Source: Leucobacter sp. | Lineage (GTDB): Bacteria; Actinomycetota; Actinomycetes; Actinomycetales; Microbacteriaceae | Direction of reading: 5' to 3' | NCBI GenBank assembly: GCA_031178565.1 | Contig: JAPSIU010000040.1 | Span: 1 to 14,559, forward strand | DNA: 14,559 bases | Shown: positions 1 through 6,645 of the stretch, in pieces | How the letters are laid out: each line of letters begins with the position of its first letter | How positions within the stretch are numbered: position 1 is the first letter of the stretch | Position numbers and translations under genes: made by a program | The notes under the pieces: model-generated | Seen by the model: only the letters and a program-made list of their open reading frames with translations | What the model was told of the DNA's origin: nothing | The model's database searches: none

Positions 1-355
1 CGACGGCGACGTCCTCGAGCCGCGTGCCTCGCCGAGCGACGAGCACGAAGCGCACCGGCACCAGGTACTCGCCGACGATCCGCAGGCCCGGGATCGTCGC
101 CAGCGCGTCCTGCGCCACCGTCACGCCGCCGTCGATCGAGTTCTCGATCGCGATCATCGCGGCGTCGCTGAACCCGGACACCACGTCCCCCAGCGCCTCG
201 CCCAGATTGGCGACCGGATTCCACTCCTGGCCGATCGCCTCGGGCACCTGTTTGAGCGCCGCCTCCGTGAAGGTGCCCGCCGGTCCGAGGTAGGAGTAAC
301 GGCGGGGGCTCTGCGGGCTCTGCGGGCTCTGCGGGCTCTGCGGGCTCTGCGACAT
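1..355 (-). CDS. pheA: Prephenate dehydratase, N-terminal part (runs off the left edge)
   Basis: Converts prephenate to phenylpyruvate in phenylalanine synthesis, in the cytoplasm. Only the first 118 codons are present. After the N-terminal tail the protein reads YSYLGPAGTFTEAAL and then AMIAIENSIDGGVTVAQDAL, which are the substrate-binding motifs that open the prephenate dehydratase domain. The C-terminal catalytic part and the ACT regulatory domain would lie outside the window. The start is ATG at 355. An in-frame GTG at 361 is possible, but the TAATCT box 7 nt upstream of the ATG favours the ATG. An unusual tail, M-S-(QSP)5-RR, precedes the domain and is encoded by five perfect 9-bp repeats. 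The gene follows pgm by 38 nt on the same strand and may be read both from that gene and from its own promoter. Family assignment is firm; nothing can be said about feedback control here. Confidence 0.93.
   Translation of the reverse strand, partial: MSQSPQSPQSPQSPQSPRRYSYLGPAGTFTEAALKQVPEAIGQEWNPVANLGEALGDVVSGFSDAAMIAIENSIDGGVTVAQDALATIPGLRIVGEYLVPVRFVLVARRGTRLEDVAV
306..350 (-). repeat. Five perfect 9-bp tandem repeats inside the pheA start region
   Basis: On the plus strand the unit GGGCTCTGC occurs five times without mismatch at 306-314, 315-323, 324-332, 333-341 and 342-350. Read on the minus strand, it encodes QSP five times directly after Met-Ser of PheA. The unit is a multiple of three, so slippage would change the length of the tail without breaking the reading frame. 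Confidence 0.95.
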
Positions 356-362
356 GCTCACC

Positions 363-368
363 AGATTA
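363..368 (-). promoter_or_regulatory. Possible -10 box of pheA, leaderless type
   Basis: The minus strand reads TAATCT, then 7 nt, then the pheA ATG. No purine-rich SD site is placed correctly. In actinobacteria a TANNNT box 6-8 nt before a start codon is typical of transcripts that begin at the start codon itself. No good -35 element was seen. Confidence 0.4.
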
Positions 369-393
369 GCGCGGGAGGAGCCGCCGGCGGCCC

Positions 394-2046
394 TCACACC
401 GCGAGCACGCGGGCGACGAGCCCCTTCGCCGCCTCCTGCACCTCCGCGAGGTGGTCGGACCCGCGGAACGACTCCGCGTAGATCTTCATGACGTCCTCGG
501 TTCCCGAGGGACGAGCCGCGAACCAGGCGTGCTCGGTCTGCACCTTCAGCCCGCCGACGGGCGCTCCGTTGCCGGGGGCGTCGGTGAGGATCACCGTGAT
601 CGGATCCCCCGCGAGCTCGGTGTCGGTGACGTCGTCCGCCGAGAGCTCGGCGAGCCTGGATTTCTGCTCGGGGGTCGCGGCGGCGTCGACCCGCGCGTAG
701 TGCGGCTCCCCGAAGCGCTCGACCAGTGCTCGGTAGCGCTCGGACGGCGACTCGCCCGTCACCGCCTGGATCTCGGCGGCGAGCAGCGCGAGCAGGATCC
801 CGTCCTTGTCCGTGCTCCAGGGAGCCCCGTCGAAGCGCAGGAACGACGCGCCCGCGCTCTCCTCCCCGCCGAACACGACGCTCCCGTCCGAGAGTCCGGG
901 GACGAACCACTTGAACCCGACCGGTACCTCGAGCAGCTCGCGACCGTGCGAGGCGACCACGCGGTCGATGAGCGCGGAGGATACGAGCGTCTTGCCCACG
1001 CTCGCGTCGACCGGCCAGCCCGGACGGTGCGTGAGCAGGTAGTCGATCGCCACCGCGAGGTAGTGGTTCGGATTCATGAGCCCGCCGTCGGCCGTCACGA
1101 TCCCGTGCCGGTCGGCGTCGGCGTCGTTGCCGGTGACGAGCTGGTAGAGATCACGATACTGCTCGACCGTCGACATCACGTGCGCGGACGACGGGTCCAT
1201 GCGGATCCTGCCGTCCCAGTCGAGGTGCATGAACGACCAGAGCGGGTCGACGCCGGGACCGAGCACGGTGATGTCGAGATCGAAGCGGTCCCGGATCGCG
1301 GCCCAGTAGGCGACGCTCGCACCGCCGAGCGGGTGAGCTGCCATCCTGATCCCGGCCTCTCGGATCGCAGCGACGTCGAGGACCTGCTCGAGCGACTCCA
1401 CGTACTCGCCGAGGAAGTCGTAGCGCCCGACAGGCTCGCCGCCCATCCCGTCCTCCGAGGCCCGAGGAATCGAGTCCACACCCTGTTCCAGGAGCTCGTT
1501 CGCGCGGGTCGCGATCCAGTTCGTCGCCTCGGAGTCGGCCGGGCCGCCGTGGGGCGGGTTGTACTTGAAGCCCCCGTCCTGAGGAGGGTTGTGGCTCGGG
1601 GTCACGACGATGCCGTCGGCGCGACCCGGATCATCGACCGCGCGGTCGCGATTGTGGGTGAGGATCGCGTGACTGAGCGCCGGGGTCGGCACGAAGACCT
1701 CGTCGCCCGAGCCCGACTTCGCGAGCACATGCACCCCCGCGGCCGAGAGCACCTCGCGCGCCGTGTGCTCCGCGGGCGACGAGAGCGGATGCGTGTCGGA
1801 GCCGACGAAGAGCGGTCCGCGGATCCCCTGCGCGGCGCGGTACTCGGCGATCGCGGAGCTGATCGCGACGATGTGCGCCTCGTTGAACGATCCGTTCAGC
1901 GACGAACCGCGGTGACCCGAGGTGCCGAAGACGACCCGCTGCGACGGATCCGAGGGATCCGGGACCACGTCGGTGTACGCCGCCAGCAGCGCCTCGACGT
2001 CGATCAGATCCTGCTCAAGTGCCGGCCGTCCCGCTCTCTCATGCAT
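394..2046 (-). CDS. pgm: Phosphoglucomutase, alpha-D-glucose-specific
   Basis: Interconverts glucose 1-phosphate and glucose 6-phosphate, feeding glycogen, trehalose and cell-envelope sugar synthesis. The 550-aa length matches the bacterial Pgm family (about 546 aa). Visible motifs in order: FGTSGHRG near residues 40-47; the catalytic phosphoserine loop TPSHNPP at 149-155 (Ser151), followed by a GFKYNPPHGGPAD segment; the Mg-binding loop GNDADADRHG at 306-315; the sugar-binding GGEESAG at 393-399; and the phosphate-binding RPSGTED at 512-518. The frame stays open upstream to 2499, but the protein begins naturally at MHERAGRPAL (ATG at 2046), and the upstream extension overlaps the dipeptidase homologue. 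There is no SD site before the ATG. The gene lies 61 nt after the dipeptidase homologue and 38 nt before pheA, and looks like a housekeeping gene rather than part of the catabolic unit. Confidence 0.96.
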   Translation of the reverse strand: MHERAGRPALEQDLIDVEALLAAYTDVVPDPSDPSQRVVFGTSGHRGSSLNGSFNEAHIVAISSAIAEYRAAQGIRGPLFVGSDTHPLSSPAEHTAREVLSAAGVHVLAKSGSGDEVFVPTPALSHAILTHNRDRAVDDPGRADGIVVTPSHNPPQDGGFKYNPPHGGPADSEATNWIATRANELLEQGVDSIPRASEDGMGGEPVGRYDFLGEYVESLEQVLDVAAIREAGIRMAAHPLGGASVAYWAAIRDRFDLDITVLGPGVDPLWSFMHLDWDGRIRMDPSSAHVMSTVEQYRDLYQLVTGNDADADRHGIVTADGGLMNPNHYLAVAIDYLLTHRPGWPVDASVGKTLVSSALIDRVVASHGRELLEVPVGFKWFVPGLSDGSVVFGGEESAGASFLRFDGAPWSTDKDGILLALLAAEIQAVTGESPSERYRALVERFGEPHYARVDAAATPEQKSRLAELSADDVTDTELAGDPITVILTDAPGNGAPVGGLKVQTEHAWFAARPSGTEDVMKIYAESFRGSDHLAEVQEAAKGLVARVLAV

Positions 2047-2107
2047 GGTTCCAGTGTGCCAGAGGCGGAGGGCGCGAGGGCGGTTCGATCGCGGGGACGC
2101 CTCCGTG

Positions 2108-3124
2108 TCACCCCTCCGGGGCCGGCTCGAACACCTCTCCATACAGGCGCCGCCAGTTGCCGAAGAACACCTGCTCGGCCTCGGCGCGAGTGAGGAGTCC
2201 TCGCTCGACGAGGCGCTCGCGCACCTCCCCGAACTTGTGGAAGTCGAGGTTATCGATCCACGCCTCGGGCGGAACCTCGACCTCGGGCCGGGCCGCGCCG
2301 TGCTGCTCCCTGCGGCTCCAGCGGCCCTGACGCATCCAGGGGATGTTGTCGGCCGGCGCGTTCGGGTCGAGGTCCGACCCGTACGCCACGTGGTCAACAC
2401 CCAGCAGTTCGACGTGCCGCGCGATAAGTTCAGCCGAACCATCGAGACTCGCCGCCCACGAACCCGCGATGTTGTTGTACGTGCACACCCCGAGCACACC
2501 TCCGCGCTCCGCGAGCGCCGAAAGCACGTCGGCTCCCTTGTTGCGGGGATGGTCGTAGATCGAGCGGGCGTTCGCGTGGTTGATCGCGACGGGCCGGCTC
2601 GACGTCTCGATCGCCTCGAACGACGTGCGCTCGCCCACGTGCGAGAGGTCGATGAGCATGCCGATCCGGTTCATCTCCTCGACGACCTCGTGACCGAAGC
2701 GCGAGAGACCGGTGTCGCGCGGCTCGTAACAGGATGAGCCGATCGCGTTCTGGGTGTTGTAGGTGAGCTGCACGACGCGCACCCCCATGTTCCAGAAGTG
2801 CTCGATGAAGCCGATCCTGTCGTTGAAGAGCGAGGAGTTCTGCGTGCCGAGCACCACGGCGACACGGTCCGTGGCGACCGCAAGATCGATGTCGTCGCCC
2901 GTCCGGGCGATGAGCACGATGTCCGGATGCTCGCGCGCGAGGTCGTTCCACTTCGTGAGCGCGTCCATCGTCTCGAGCGCGTCCTCCCAGAAGGACGCCG
3001 TGATGGTCACGGCCCCCACGCCGCCGTCGCGGAGGCGCTCGAGGAGCGCCCGGTCGTATCTGCCGCACTGCAGGCCGTCGATGACCGCGCCCGTTCCCGC
3101 TCCGCGGCCGTCCCCCGCGCTCAC
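2108..3124 (-). CDS. Atypical M19 (renal dipeptidase-like) amidohydrolase homologue
   Basis: A 338-aa cytoplasmic protein with no signal peptide. The M19 fold is shown by QLTYNTQN (119-126), YEPRDTGLSRFGHEVVEEMN (133-152), the two metal-ligand histidines in IDLSH (His162) and VAINH (His183), HPRNKG, the RGGVLGVCTYNN strand, YGSDLD, and the closing FFGNWRRL. The usual first metal motif DGHxD is replaced by DGLQC (16-20), and the EGGHxL motif that holds the bridging Glu appears as QNSSLF (95-100), so Glu is replaced by Gln. Classical two-zinc dipeptidase chemistry is therefore doubtful. Similar M19 relatives lacking HxD occur, as I recall, near glycine betaine catabolism genes of Pseudomonas. 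The start is GTG at 3124, overlapping the TGA of the preceding gene (GTGA), so translation is probably coupled. It is the last gene of the IclR-led unit. The family is clear; the reaction is unknown. Confidence 0.85.
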   Translation of the reverse strand: MSAGDGRGAGTGAVIDGLQCGRYDRALLERLRDGGVGAVTITASFWEDALETMDALTKWNDLAREHPDIVLIARTGDDIDLAVATDRVAVVLGTQNSSLFNDRIGFIEHFWNMGVRVVQLTYNTQNAIGSSCYEPRDTGLSRFGHEVVEEMNRIGMLIDLSHVGERTSFEAIETSSRPVAINHANARSIYDHPRNKGADVLSALAERGGVLGVCTYNNIAGSWAASLDGSAELIARHVELLGVDHVAYGSDLDPNAPADNIPWMRQGRWSRREQHGAARPEVEVPPEAWIDNLDFHKFGEVRERLVERGLLTRAEAEQVFFGNWRRLYGEVFEPAPEG

Positions 3125-3837
3125 GCGAGCACCGTCCGCCCGGGATCGCCCGCTCGTCCGCGGAGGTGGAGGTAGGTCTCCTCGTCGGCCTCCCCGATGA
3201 GATTGCCGTGCTCGTCGTACAGCTGCGCACCGGCGTGCCTGCGCGAGACCTCGGAGTCGGGCGTCAGCGCCTCGTTCGACTCGTGGAACAGTCGCCAGAA
3301 CTGATCGGCGTCCATCTCGTACCCCTCGCGCAGCACGCGCTCGATCGACGGACCCGCCGCCGACGCCGCGGGCTCCACCGGCGTCGGCGGGACCCGCTCC
3401 GCTGCAACCGCGGCGGCGTTCTCACCGACACGTGCGATCGTGAAAGCGACACCGCGGGTCGCGGCGTAGTCGCCGAGTGCCTCGAACAAGACGAGGCCCG
3501 GCACATCGCGCACCTCGACCTTCGCGCGGACATCTCCCGCCGCGAGCGCGAGTCCGAGCTCGTCGACGAACGCCGGAGCGAGGAGCGGTGCGGGAGCTCC
3601 CGCACCATCGAGCATCGTAAGGTCACCGACGCGGGAGACCTCGAAGTTCGTCCGCGCCGACCGGAACCGCTCGTGGACGCGCTCCATCTGGCTCACCGCG
3701 TCGAACCCCTCCGCCTGGGCGGCCATGATGGCGTCCCGGACTGCGTTGACTGCGAACGCCGGACATCCTCGCGCGTGCAGGTAGCGCCCCACCATGTGGC
3801 GCATCTCCCGGGCCGAGGCCCGCATGGTCGTCGTCAT
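3121..3837 (-). CDS. Uncharacterised protein, DUF3726-like
   Basis: A 238-aa soluble protein without signal peptide or membrane segments. The N-terminal helix pattern SAREMRHMVGRYLHARG, followed by an AVRDAIMAAQAEGFDAV stretch, and the C-terminal ALTPDSEVSRRHAGAQLYD resemble, from memory, DUF3726 proteins (a helical start, and an S-R-x-x-G-A-x-x-x-D type segment near the end). I cannot test this by alignment, so the label is tentative. The middle part is Ala/Val-rich alternating strand and helix with no catalytic motif I recognise. The start is ATG at 3837: it overlaps the TGA of the upstream 571-aa gene (ATGA) and has GGGAG 7 nt upstream. Its own stop overlaps the GTG start of the M19 homologue. 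Coupling on both sides suggests it works in fixed ratio with its neighbours, perhaps as a subunit or accessory factor. The frame stays open upstream to 4479, but that part is a shadow of the 571-aa gene. Confidence 0.82.
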   Translation of the reverse strand: MTTTMRASAREMRHMVGRYLHARGCPAFAVNAVRDAIMAAQAEGFDAVSQMERVHERFRSARTNFEVSRVGDLTMLDGAGAPAPLLAPAFVDELGLALAAGDVRAKVEVRDVPGLVLFEALGDYAATRGVAFTIARVGENAAAVAAERVPPTPVEPAASAAGPSIERVLREGYEMDADQFWRLFHESNEALTPDSEVSRRHAGAQLYDEHGNLIGEADEETYLHLRGRAGDPGRTVLA

Positions 3838-5549
3838 CGTGCGGCTCCCATCTCGAGCGAGGGCATTTCGGGATACCGGGTCTCGATGTCGATCCGCTCG
3901 TTGAGGTCGGCCGCCGTGGGCGCCCCGAGGTAGATGAGCCCGAGCACGTTGCGGTCGTCCCCCTCGTCCACCGTTCGGAGCAGGCCGTGCACCGCGGAAT
4001 TCATGAAGCGGACGATCGACACCGGAACGAAGTCGTGGGCGAGCATGTTCATGTGGGGCGAGTGGTAGCGGAAATCGCGCAGCGACTGCATCCGCTCCAC
4101 CGTCGCCCGGAGGTCGGGACGCTCGCGGAGCAGCTCCCCCACGGAACCCGCGCTCGTATCGTGCAGGGCCGCTTCGAGCGTCTGCACGTCCCCGGGCAGA
4201 TCGAGAGCCCAGTTGCGACCCCCGATGACCTCCTCGGCAGGTCCCCGCCGGGGCTCCTCCGCGTCCGCGGACTTGTACCAGACATAGCGGCGCGCACCCG
4301 GCGCGTCCATGTCGATCTCGAGCGCCCAGGCGTAGTCGAGGTCGATGATCTCGCGGAGTTCCGCGAGCGGCATCGCGGGTTCGCAGACGAACTGCTCGGA
4401 GCGGATCCCGCCCTCGATGGCCTCCACCACACGCTCGTAGGGCAACAGCTCCAGGAGGTTCGCGGCGGCCAGCTCCCACGCCTCGTCACCGATCGTCCCG
4501 TCGAGCCGGGTCAGGAGCTCGGCGCCGGTCGTCGCGCCGCGGGCGGCGAGCGATTCGAGTTCGGCAATGGCCAGCCCGAGTTGCTCGGCGATACGGTGAG
4601 GATCGTCGAAGCGCGTGTACACATAGGGGTCCACGCGTGTGAACTCGGTTGCGCGCCGCAGCAGCTCGCGGTATTCCTCGTAGGCCCCCTCCCCGGGACG
4701 GAGCGGCAGCAGGGACGCCTCGGCGAGCAGCGTCTGCCGGTGCTCGAGCCAGGTGCCGATGAGGACTGGGTGGGTGTTCACGAAGAACAGGAGCCCGAGT
4801 GCCGATCCGTTGCCGATCCCGATCATGCGACGCAGCTCGCGGTCGAGCGGAACCGCATCGGGATTGCGGTGGCGGGCCGTGTTCTCGACGAGATCCGAGG
4901 CGAACTCCCGCATGACGAAGGCCGAGAGGAGCTGGGCATGCAGGGGCAGCCGCAGCGGGTGATCGGCCTCGAGCGTCAGGAAGGAGCGGGTGAGGAACGT
5001 ACCATTGCCGTCGAGGCCGGTGTTGCGCATGAGGTACCCCACCTCCCACAGCGCGCGAGTGTCCGGCTGCCGCCCCTCGGCGAGCGCTTCGACCGCGTGG
5101 TCGAACGCCCGGAAGCTCCGGTTCGACCGTGCCCAGGTGAGCGTGCCGGGGACGGCCCGGCCGGCGTAGAGCTTGGGCAGTTCAGCCCGCGTGGCCGCGC
5201 GATCCTCAGCGGTCGTAGGCCCCTCGATCAGCGCGCCCATCATGTCCCAGTTGCGACCGGTGATGCGACCGGTGCGGCCGTCGAGCTTCGGCTCGTAGCT
5301 GAAGACGACGAAGTCGAAGACGCGGTTCCCCGCTGCGCGCACCCGGTACAGCGCCTCTCCCTCCGCGCGCTCGTCGATGTCGAAGCTCACCCGCTCGAAG
5401 CTCCATCTCTCGCGCTGCATCTTCTCAAGCAGGCTCCGCCCGGCTGAGATCCGGCTGGCGGGAAGCGATTGCAGCCGTTCGGGACGCAGGAGCAGGTCCG
5501 GATCGAGGATCCGCCGGGGAACCTCGACGGACGGCGGCATGGTGATCAT
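3834..5549 (-). CDS. Large conserved-looking protein of unknown function (571 aa)
   Basis: I do not recognise a named family. The protein is soluble, with no signal peptide, membrane segment or cofactor-binding signature. Stretches that look constrained include GRNWDMMGALIEG in the first third, HAQLLSAFVMREFASDLVEN, IGIGNGSALGLLFFVNTHP near the middle, the WYKSADAEEPRRGP segment, and YHSPHMNMLAHDFVPVSIVR near the C-terminus (several His, Asn and Asp residues that could bind metal or substrate). I recall similar Gly/Asn-rich GxGNxxGL plus N-x-HP motifs in hypothetical proteins of Proteobacteria, but cannot verify this. An SD AAGGAG at 5555-5560 lies 5 nt before ATG 5549, so I prefer this start to the upstream GTG at 5555, which would overlap the SD. 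The gene follows iclR by 29 nt and overlaps the next gene by 4 nt (ATGA). It is probably an enzyme of the pathway served by the divergent importer. Confidence 0.85.
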   Translation of the reverse strand: MITMPPSVEVPRRILDPDLLLRPERLQSLPASRISAGRSLLEKMQRERWSFERVSFDIDERAEGEALYRVRAAGNRVFDFVVFSYEPKLDGRTGRITGRNWDMMGALIEGPTTAEDRAATRAELPKLYAGRAVPGTLTWARSNRSFRAFDHAVEALAEGRQPDTRALWEVGYLMRNTGLDGNGTFLTRSFLTLEADHPLRLPLHAQLLSAFVMREFASDLVENTARHRNPDAVPLDRELRRMIGIGNGSALGLLFFVNTHPVLIGTWLEHRQTLLAEASLLPLRPGEGAYEEYRELLRRATEFTRVDPYVYTRFDDPHRIAEQLGLAIAELESLAARGATTGAELLTRLDGTIGDEAWELAAANLLELLPYERVVEAIEGGIRSEQFVCEPAMPLAELREIIDLDYAWALEIDMDAPGARRYVWYKSADAEEPRRGPAEEVIGGRNWALDLPGDVQTLEAALHDTSAGSVGELLRERPDLRATVERMQSLRDFRYHSPHMNMLAHDFVPVSIVRFMNSAVHGLLRTVDEGDDRNVLGLIYLGAPTAADLNERIDIETRYPEMPSLEMGAAR

Positions 5550-5554
5550 CAGCA

Positions 5555-5560
5555 CTCCTT
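5555..5560 (-). promoter_or_regulatory. Ribosome binding site that sets the start of the 571-aa gene
   Basis: AAGGAG on the minus strand, 5 nt before ATG 5549. The alternative GTG at 5555-5553 would use the last base of this site as its first base, which is not workable. The start is therefore placed two codons downstream of the longest frame. Confidence 0.7.
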
Positions 5561-5561
5561 C

Positions 5562-5575
5562 GTGACAGTTGTGAC
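5562..5575. promoter_or_regulatory. Possible regulator half-sites between iclR and the 571-aa gene
   Basis: The plus strand reads GTGACAGTTGTGAC, so a GTGAC core is repeated 9 bp apart in direct orientation. GTGACA is the same half-site found in the divergent control region. It could be an internal operator just before the SD of the 571-aa gene. It lacks the N9 inverted layout of the two main sites, so this is tentative. Confidence 0.3.
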
Positions 5576-5578
5576 GGT

Positions 5579-6334
5579 TCAGCCGGGGAGCAGTCCGGCG
5601 CTCTGCTCGGTGAGGTCCTCGATGGCCCGAGCTCCCGCCTCAAGCGAGGAGAGCACGTGATCCGGCTTCGTGCGGCCGTGCGGCCAGTGCGCGGAGAGCG
5701 CGAAGCGCACCTGGCCCGGGGTGCGCCCGACCGGCACGGCGATGATCTCGATCGGGTCGAATTCGTCGTCGACCAGCACGCTGTAGCCCTCCCGGCGCAC
5801 CCGGGCCCGCTCCTCCTCGCTCGGGAGATCGATGCCCGCCTCCTGCAGGCGGCGGACCTCAGCGGGCCCGAGGTAGCTCACGAGCACCGAGCCGAGGGCG
5901 CTCCCCGCGATTTCGAAGCGCTGCCCGTGCTCGAGCGAGACGTGCACGTTGCGCGGGGGGAGACCCCGGCTCACCACCGTGACCAGTCCGCCGTCGATGG
6001 TGCCGAGGGAGATCCCCTCTCCGAGTTCGTCGGCGATCCGCGTGAGTTCGGCCGAGATTCGCGCGTCGACGCTGGAGTGACGGAGTGCGGCCTGCCCCAG
6101 GCGCACGGGGGCGAACGTGAGCGTGTACGCGCCCTGGGAAGTGGTGGTGAGCCATCCCGCGGCGACGAGCGTGACGAGCTGACGGTGCACCATCGACCTC
6201 GATCCCCCCACGCGACGGGCGATCTCGGACACCCCGAACGGCGCGTCCGAGCGCGCGATCTCCTCGAGCAGACGCAACATCTTGAGGTTCGAGGTGAGGG
6301 GCGCCGTCCCTCCACTTGCGGAGCTCTCCTCCAT
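5579..6334 (-). CDS. IclR-family transcriptional regulator
   Basis: A 251-aa DNA-binding protein, the usual length for the family. Residues from about 15 to 75 form the winged helix-turn-helix: NLKMLRLLEEIA, GVSEIARRVGGSRSMVHRQL (recognition helix), then the wing GAYTLTFAPVRLGQAAL. The rest is the IclR effector domain: ISLGTIDGGLVTVVSRG, HVSLEHGQRFEIAGSALGSV, RREGYSVLVDDEFDPIEIIA and VGRTPGQVRFALSAHWP, where a small acidic or aromatic ligand usually binds. The start is ATG at 6334 with AAGGAG at 6344-6349; an in-frame GTG at 6337 is nearly as good. The gene leads the minus-strand unit and is divergent from the ABC importer. An inverted repeat (6349-6371) sits directly before its SD, so autoregulation is likely. 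Whether it represses or activates cannot be told; repression relieved by the imported substrate or a breakdown product is the usual model. Confidence 0.93.
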   Translation of the reverse strand: MEESSASGGTAPLTSNLKMLRLLEEIARSDAPFGVSEIARRVGGSRSMVHRQLVTLVAAGWLTTTSQGAYTLTFAPVRLGQAALRHSSVDARISAELTRIADELGEGISLGTIDGGLVTVVSRGLPPRNVHVSLEHGQRFEIAGSALGSVLVSYLGPAEVRRLQEAGIDLPSEEERARVRREGYSVLVDDEFDPIEIIAVPVGRTPGQVRFALSAHWPHGRTKPDHVLSSLEAGARAIEDLTEQSAGLLPG

Positions 6335-6348
6335 CACATCCTTCTCCT

Positions 6349-6371
6349 TATGTCACTTATACGTTGACATA
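6349..6371. promoter_or_regulatory. Inverted-repeat operator O1, next to iclR
   Basis: Perfect 7-bp arms, TATGTCA (6349-6355) and TGACATA (6365-6371), are separated by 9 bp. The core TGTCA-N9-TGACA recurs at the same spacing at 6545-6563. The site touches the iclR SD (6344-6349), and its centre holds TATAAG on the minus strand (6356-6361), a possible iclR -10 box, so bound protein would block iclR transcription. A further GTGACAT half-site lies at 6384-6390, 20 bp (about two helical turns) from the right arm. Confidence 0.72.
6356..6361 (-). promoter_or_regulatory. Possible -10 box for the iclR unit
   Basis: The minus strand reads TATAAG, five of six bases of the sigma-70 -10 consensus, placed to start RNA about 15 nt before the iclR start codon. 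No convincing -35 hexamer was found at 16-18 bp, which would fit a weak or activator-dependent promoter. The box lies inside operator O1. Confidence 0.4.
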
Positions 6372-6485
6372 GTCTCTTACAGCGTGACATGAAACTATCC
6401 GGCGCCTCGGCGGAAGTCAACTCGGGTCGGCCGCCCAACATCGCATCGACCCCCGAGTCTTCGACAACAATTCCCCATACCACCC

Positions 6486-6513
6486 TTGACGCCGGCGCGG
6501 TGGCCGGTAATAT
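6486..6513 (+). promoter_or_regulatory. Candidate promoter of the ABC importer operon
   Basis: TTGACG at 6486-6491 and TAATAT at 6508-6513 with a 16-bp spacer. Transcription would begin near 6520, giving a leader of about 125 nt. Operator O2 (6545-6563) then lies just downstream of the start, a position suited to repression. The -35 matches five of six bases and the -10 four of six. Confidence 0.45.
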
Positions 6514-6544
6514 CACTGTCACTGCTTCTCAAAATAGACGCAGT

Positions 6545-6563
6545 TGTCACGGAATAGTTGACA
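6545..6563. promoter_or_regulatory. Inverted-repeat operator O2, next to the ABC importer
   Basis: TGTCA (6545-6549) and TGACA (6559-6563) with exactly 9 bp between them, the same arms and spacing as operator O1. The bases TGTCAC and GTTGACA are common to both sites. The repeat of an unusual arrangement on both sides of a divergent region, next to an IclR gene, is the basis for calling it an operator of that regulator. Confidence 0.68.
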
Positions 6564-6645
6564 CGCAATCCGACAGTGAGGTCACGCAGGTCCTCGCGCG
6601 GTCAGGTGCAACCCGCGACACCGACACATCGAAAGGATCTGCGAC

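Larger units (their letters stand above)
6335..6645. other. Divergent control region between iclR and the ABC importer
   Basis: These 311 bp hold no convincing gene; the short open frames have neither the codon pattern nor homology I can see. The segment is less GC-rich than its flanks. It contains operator O1, operator O2, isolated half-sites GTGACA at 6384-6389 and TGTCAC at 6517-6522, a plus-strand promoter candidate at 6486-6513, and the SD of the lipoprotein gene at 6631-6637. The stretch 6391-6485 shows nothing I can name. Confidence 0.7.

Noticed and set aside
306..350. Tandem repeats as a CRISPR array or mobile element end
   Set aside because: The units are 9 bp, directly adjacent without spacers, and lie in frame inside pheA.
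2062..2103. Inverted repeat GAGGCG / CGCCTC between the M19 homologue and pgm as a terminator
   Set aside because: Only 6-bp arms with a 30-nt loop and no T-run; expected by chance in GC-rich DNA.
451..2193. Plus-strand open frame of 580 codons antisense to pgm
   Set aside because: Mirror of the pgm codon pattern (rich in Arg, Val, Glu, His), no recognisable domain and no ribosome binding site of note.
3987..5447. Plus-strand open frame of 486 codons antisense to the 571-aa gene
   Set aside because: I considered the reverse coding assignment, but the minus strand gives hydrophobic-core patterns, a good SD and 4-nt overlap with its neighbour; the plus frame gives an Arg/Glu/Val-rich shadow.
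6364..6392. TTGACA at 6364-6369 as the -35 of a plus-strand promoter
   Set aside because: No acceptable -10 hexamer at 16-18 bp; the hexamer is better explained as the right arm of operator O1.
6576..6585. GTGAGGTCAC palindrome in the importer leader as a second regulator site
   Set aside because: Short arms (GTGA/TCAC), occurs once, and does not share the N9 layout of the two repeated operators.
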